From Planctomycetaceae bacterium (lineage in GTDB: Bacteria; Planctomycetota; Planctomycetia; Pirellulales; PALSA-1355), in NCBI GenBank assembly GCA_003153375.1, contig PLYM01000156.1, positions 1 to 64,000 on the forward strand: 64,000 nt of DNA, in the 5' to 3' direction. The notes beneath the pieces are model-generated. The model saw only the letters and a list, made by a program, of their open reading frames with translations. It was not told the origin of the DNA and did not search any database. Below are positions 62,760-64,000 of this stretch, piece after piece. The first letter of the stretch is position 1. The number at the start of each line of letters is the position of its first letter. The translations under genes were made by a program, and so were the position numbers.

Positions 62760-63365
62760 CTACTCGAGCCACGCGAAGCGCTTGATGCGGTCCAAAAAGT
62801 TGGGCCGCAGCGGGCCGCGGGCCGCGGGACTGAGGAACGGGGGCAAGCCGCGATCGACGCGGGCGACGATGTCGGCGGCTTGCTCGAGTCGGAAGTGATC
62901 GAACGTCGAGCGTCGAATTACCTGAAAGCCGCGCTCGCCGCCGCGCGGAGCGGTCCAGGCCTTCAGCCGTTCGCTCCACCGCTCGTCAATCGACGAGAGC
63001 CAGTGGGCATGCGCGGCCAGGCGGCGTCCACAGTCGCGCATCTGCCACAGCATCCGCAAGTCGTCGGGAGCCAGCGAATAGGCGTCGCCGCTGAAGAGCA
63101 CGAACTCCCCATCGGTGTTGTCCAAGCCGGTTTGAATGGTCTCGGCCAGGCCGAGTCGTACCGGATGCCGAATCACGCGGATCTGCGGAAAGCGATTGGC
63201 CAGCAAGCTGGTCGCCTCGCCCGTGTCGTCGGTCGAGCCGTCGTCGACGATGCAGAGTTCAAACTGGTCGCTGATTTCGGCCAGAACGTCGAGAATCTCG
63301 ACGACGTCGTGCTCGAACTTGCGGTGGGCGTTGTGGACGGGCAGTAGCACGTGCAGCGTATTCAA
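62760..63365 (-). CDS. Family 2 glycosyltransferase
   Basis: The 201-residue GT-A fold protein transfers a sugar from a nucleotide-sugar. The N-terminal LHVLLPVHNAHRKFEHDV, the CIVDDGSTDDTGE motif, and GEFVLFSGDAY at the DxD position (GD) are visible. It is shorter than typical processive enzymes and has no membrane helix. I prefer the TTG at 63365 because GAAGGA lies 8 bases before it; an ATG at 63398 gives a basic extension. The stop is 1 base from the pheT stop region, on the opposite strand. Confidence 0.88.
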   Translation of the reverse strand: MNTLHVLLPVHNAHRKFEHDVVEILDVLAEISDQFELCIVDDGSTDDTGEATSLLANRFPQIRVIRHPVRLGLAETIQTGLDNTDGEFVLFSGDAYSLAPDDLRMLWQMRDCGRRLAAHAHWLSSIDERWSERLKAWTAPRGGERGFQVIRRSTFDHFRLEQAADIVARVDRGLPPFLSPAARGPLRPNFLDRIKRFAWLE

Positions 63366-63675
63366 GAACGTTCCTTCAACTCGATGCCGGGGCGCCATGC
63401 AGCGGGAAGACGGCTTCCGTTGCCATGGGCGTCAGTCCGGTAATGATCGGACCTGACGCGGGCTCAACTCCAGCGAGGCAAGCCGAAATACCGCCTGTGC
63501 CCCCTATAGCGGCCGAGCCCGAAAATGGCATTTTGCAAGTGTTTGCACGCTGGGAGGCGCGCCAGCAATTTCCTGAGGCGGTCGGGAATTTCAATGCCAG
63601 TGCCAAGAGGAGGGCGAGGCCGGGCTGTTGACCTGGTTGAGGGTCCGTTCGGCCGGCCAAACGGTCACGCAGGAT

Positions 63676-64000
63676 TTATCGTGCCGGCTCGATAGAAACG
63701 GTATAGTCGCGCCCTTCCCAGCGGTTGTCACCCGGCCAAAAGAGCGTGAATCGCAGCGGCGATTGCTGGCCTGGGGTCGTGGACAGGTCGACAAAATGCA
63801 GGCCCAAAGGGCTGGCTTTGGATCGCGTGTCGTCGATCTGCTGCCAATTGTTGGCGGACCAGTGCACGACGAATTCGCGATCGGTCAGGATTCGGAGCGT
63901 GCCGCCGGCCGGCACGGATCGGGCATGCCGGTTGGGCTTCCAGATCTCGACGGCGGATCGTGGCCGGCCCGTAAGATACCGATCGGCCACGTGCGGTATC
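63676..64000 (-). CDS. C-terminal end of a glucoamylase-like (GH15) protein
   Basis: The frame is open to the window edge, so only about 107 C-terminal residues are visible. They contain TLRILTDREFVVHWSANNWQ, SPLGLHFVDLSTTP and RFTLFWPGDNRWEGRDYTV, a beta domain I recognise from the C-terminus of bacterial glucan 1,4-alpha-glucosidases. The catalytic domain lies outside the window, so the enzyme assignment is tentative. The gap of about 310 bases between this and the glycosyltransferase start holds no supported gene. Confidence 0.6.
   Translation of the reverse strand, partial: IPHVADRYLTGRPRSAVEIWKPNRHARSVPAGGTLRILTDREFVVHWSANNWQQIDDTRSKASPLGLHFVDLSTTPGQQSPLRFTLFWPGDNRWEGRDYTVSIEPAR

Noticed and set aside
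63425-63631. Small plus-strand frame between the glycosyltransferase and glucoamylase-like genes
   Set aside because: It is about 68 codons with low-complexity composition, no good ribosome-binding site and no recognisable domain.

Overview
The window looks like chromosomal DNA from a high-GC planctomycete, probably of the Pirellulales type. The evidence is the combination of a PVC-type large dehydrogenase with a C-terminal CxxCH heme domain, an arylsulfatase, SMP-30-type secreted lactonases, several transmembrane Ser/Thr kinases, FHA proteins, a neutral-ceramidase-like protein and bacterial formylmethanofuran dehydrogenase genes. Genes lie on both strands in short operons. I saw no tRNA, rRNA, CRISPR array, transposase or phage gene.

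Layout. 1-3.2 kb: end of a DUF6655-like protein and a sensor Ser/Thr kinase. 3.2-7 kb (minus): a deleted SRAP remnant, oligoendopeptidase F, a membrane protein and TrpD. 7-10 kb: nucleoside hydrolase, HtrA-type protease and a DksA/TraR-type zinc-finger protein. 10.7-13 kb: a very long coiled-coil FHA-like membrane protein. 13-17.4 kb: sugar isomerase, DUF1328 protein, and an oxidoreductase/aminotransferase pair. 17.4-19.4 kb: queuosine precursor genes queF, queC and queE. 19.4-25.2 kb: cupin, then formylmethanofuran dehydrogenase subunits D, B, A and C with mobA placed antisense between A and C. 25.2-30.3 kb: two SMP-30 lactonases, a GlpG-like rhomboid and a sulfatase. 30.4-34.3 kb: acyl-CoA metabolism (CoA transferase, acyl-CoA ligase, thiolase). 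34.3-37.5 kb (minus): a lipoprotein and a secreted protein, followed by two broken genes. 37.6-40 kb (minus): a CinA-like/NadD-like fusion followed by a type II NADH dehydrogenase. 40.3-46.2 kb: a phospho-signalling island (coiled-coil protein, FHA protein, multi-pass Ser/Thr kinase, membrane protein, ECF sigma factor, anti-sigma-like protein). 46.4-53.7 kb: an exported degradative operon. 53.7-57.3 kb: cysteine desulfurase, zinc-ribbon membrane protein and cyclase. 57.6-62.8 kb: the classical infC-rpmI-rplT-pheS-pheT cluster. 62.8-64 kb: a glycosyltransferase and the end of a glucoamylase-like gene.

The most unusual items are as follows. PheT carries an in-frame block of about 140 residues with clearly lower GC. 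The formylmethanofuran dehydrogenase B subunit keeps its metal-ligand cysteines and sits with mobA, which suggests a genuine redox enzyme. A CinA-like/NadD-like fusion sits in an operon with NADH dehydrogenase. The kinase/FHA/sigma island is a plausible signalling system. Three genes show lesions: an SRAP gene reduced to its two ends, a secreted protein with UGA inside its signal peptide, and a frameshifted VOC protein. Several strong inverted repeats sit at gene ends, one of which contains both stop codons of two convergent genes. All family assignments come from reading the translations by eye; no database search was run.
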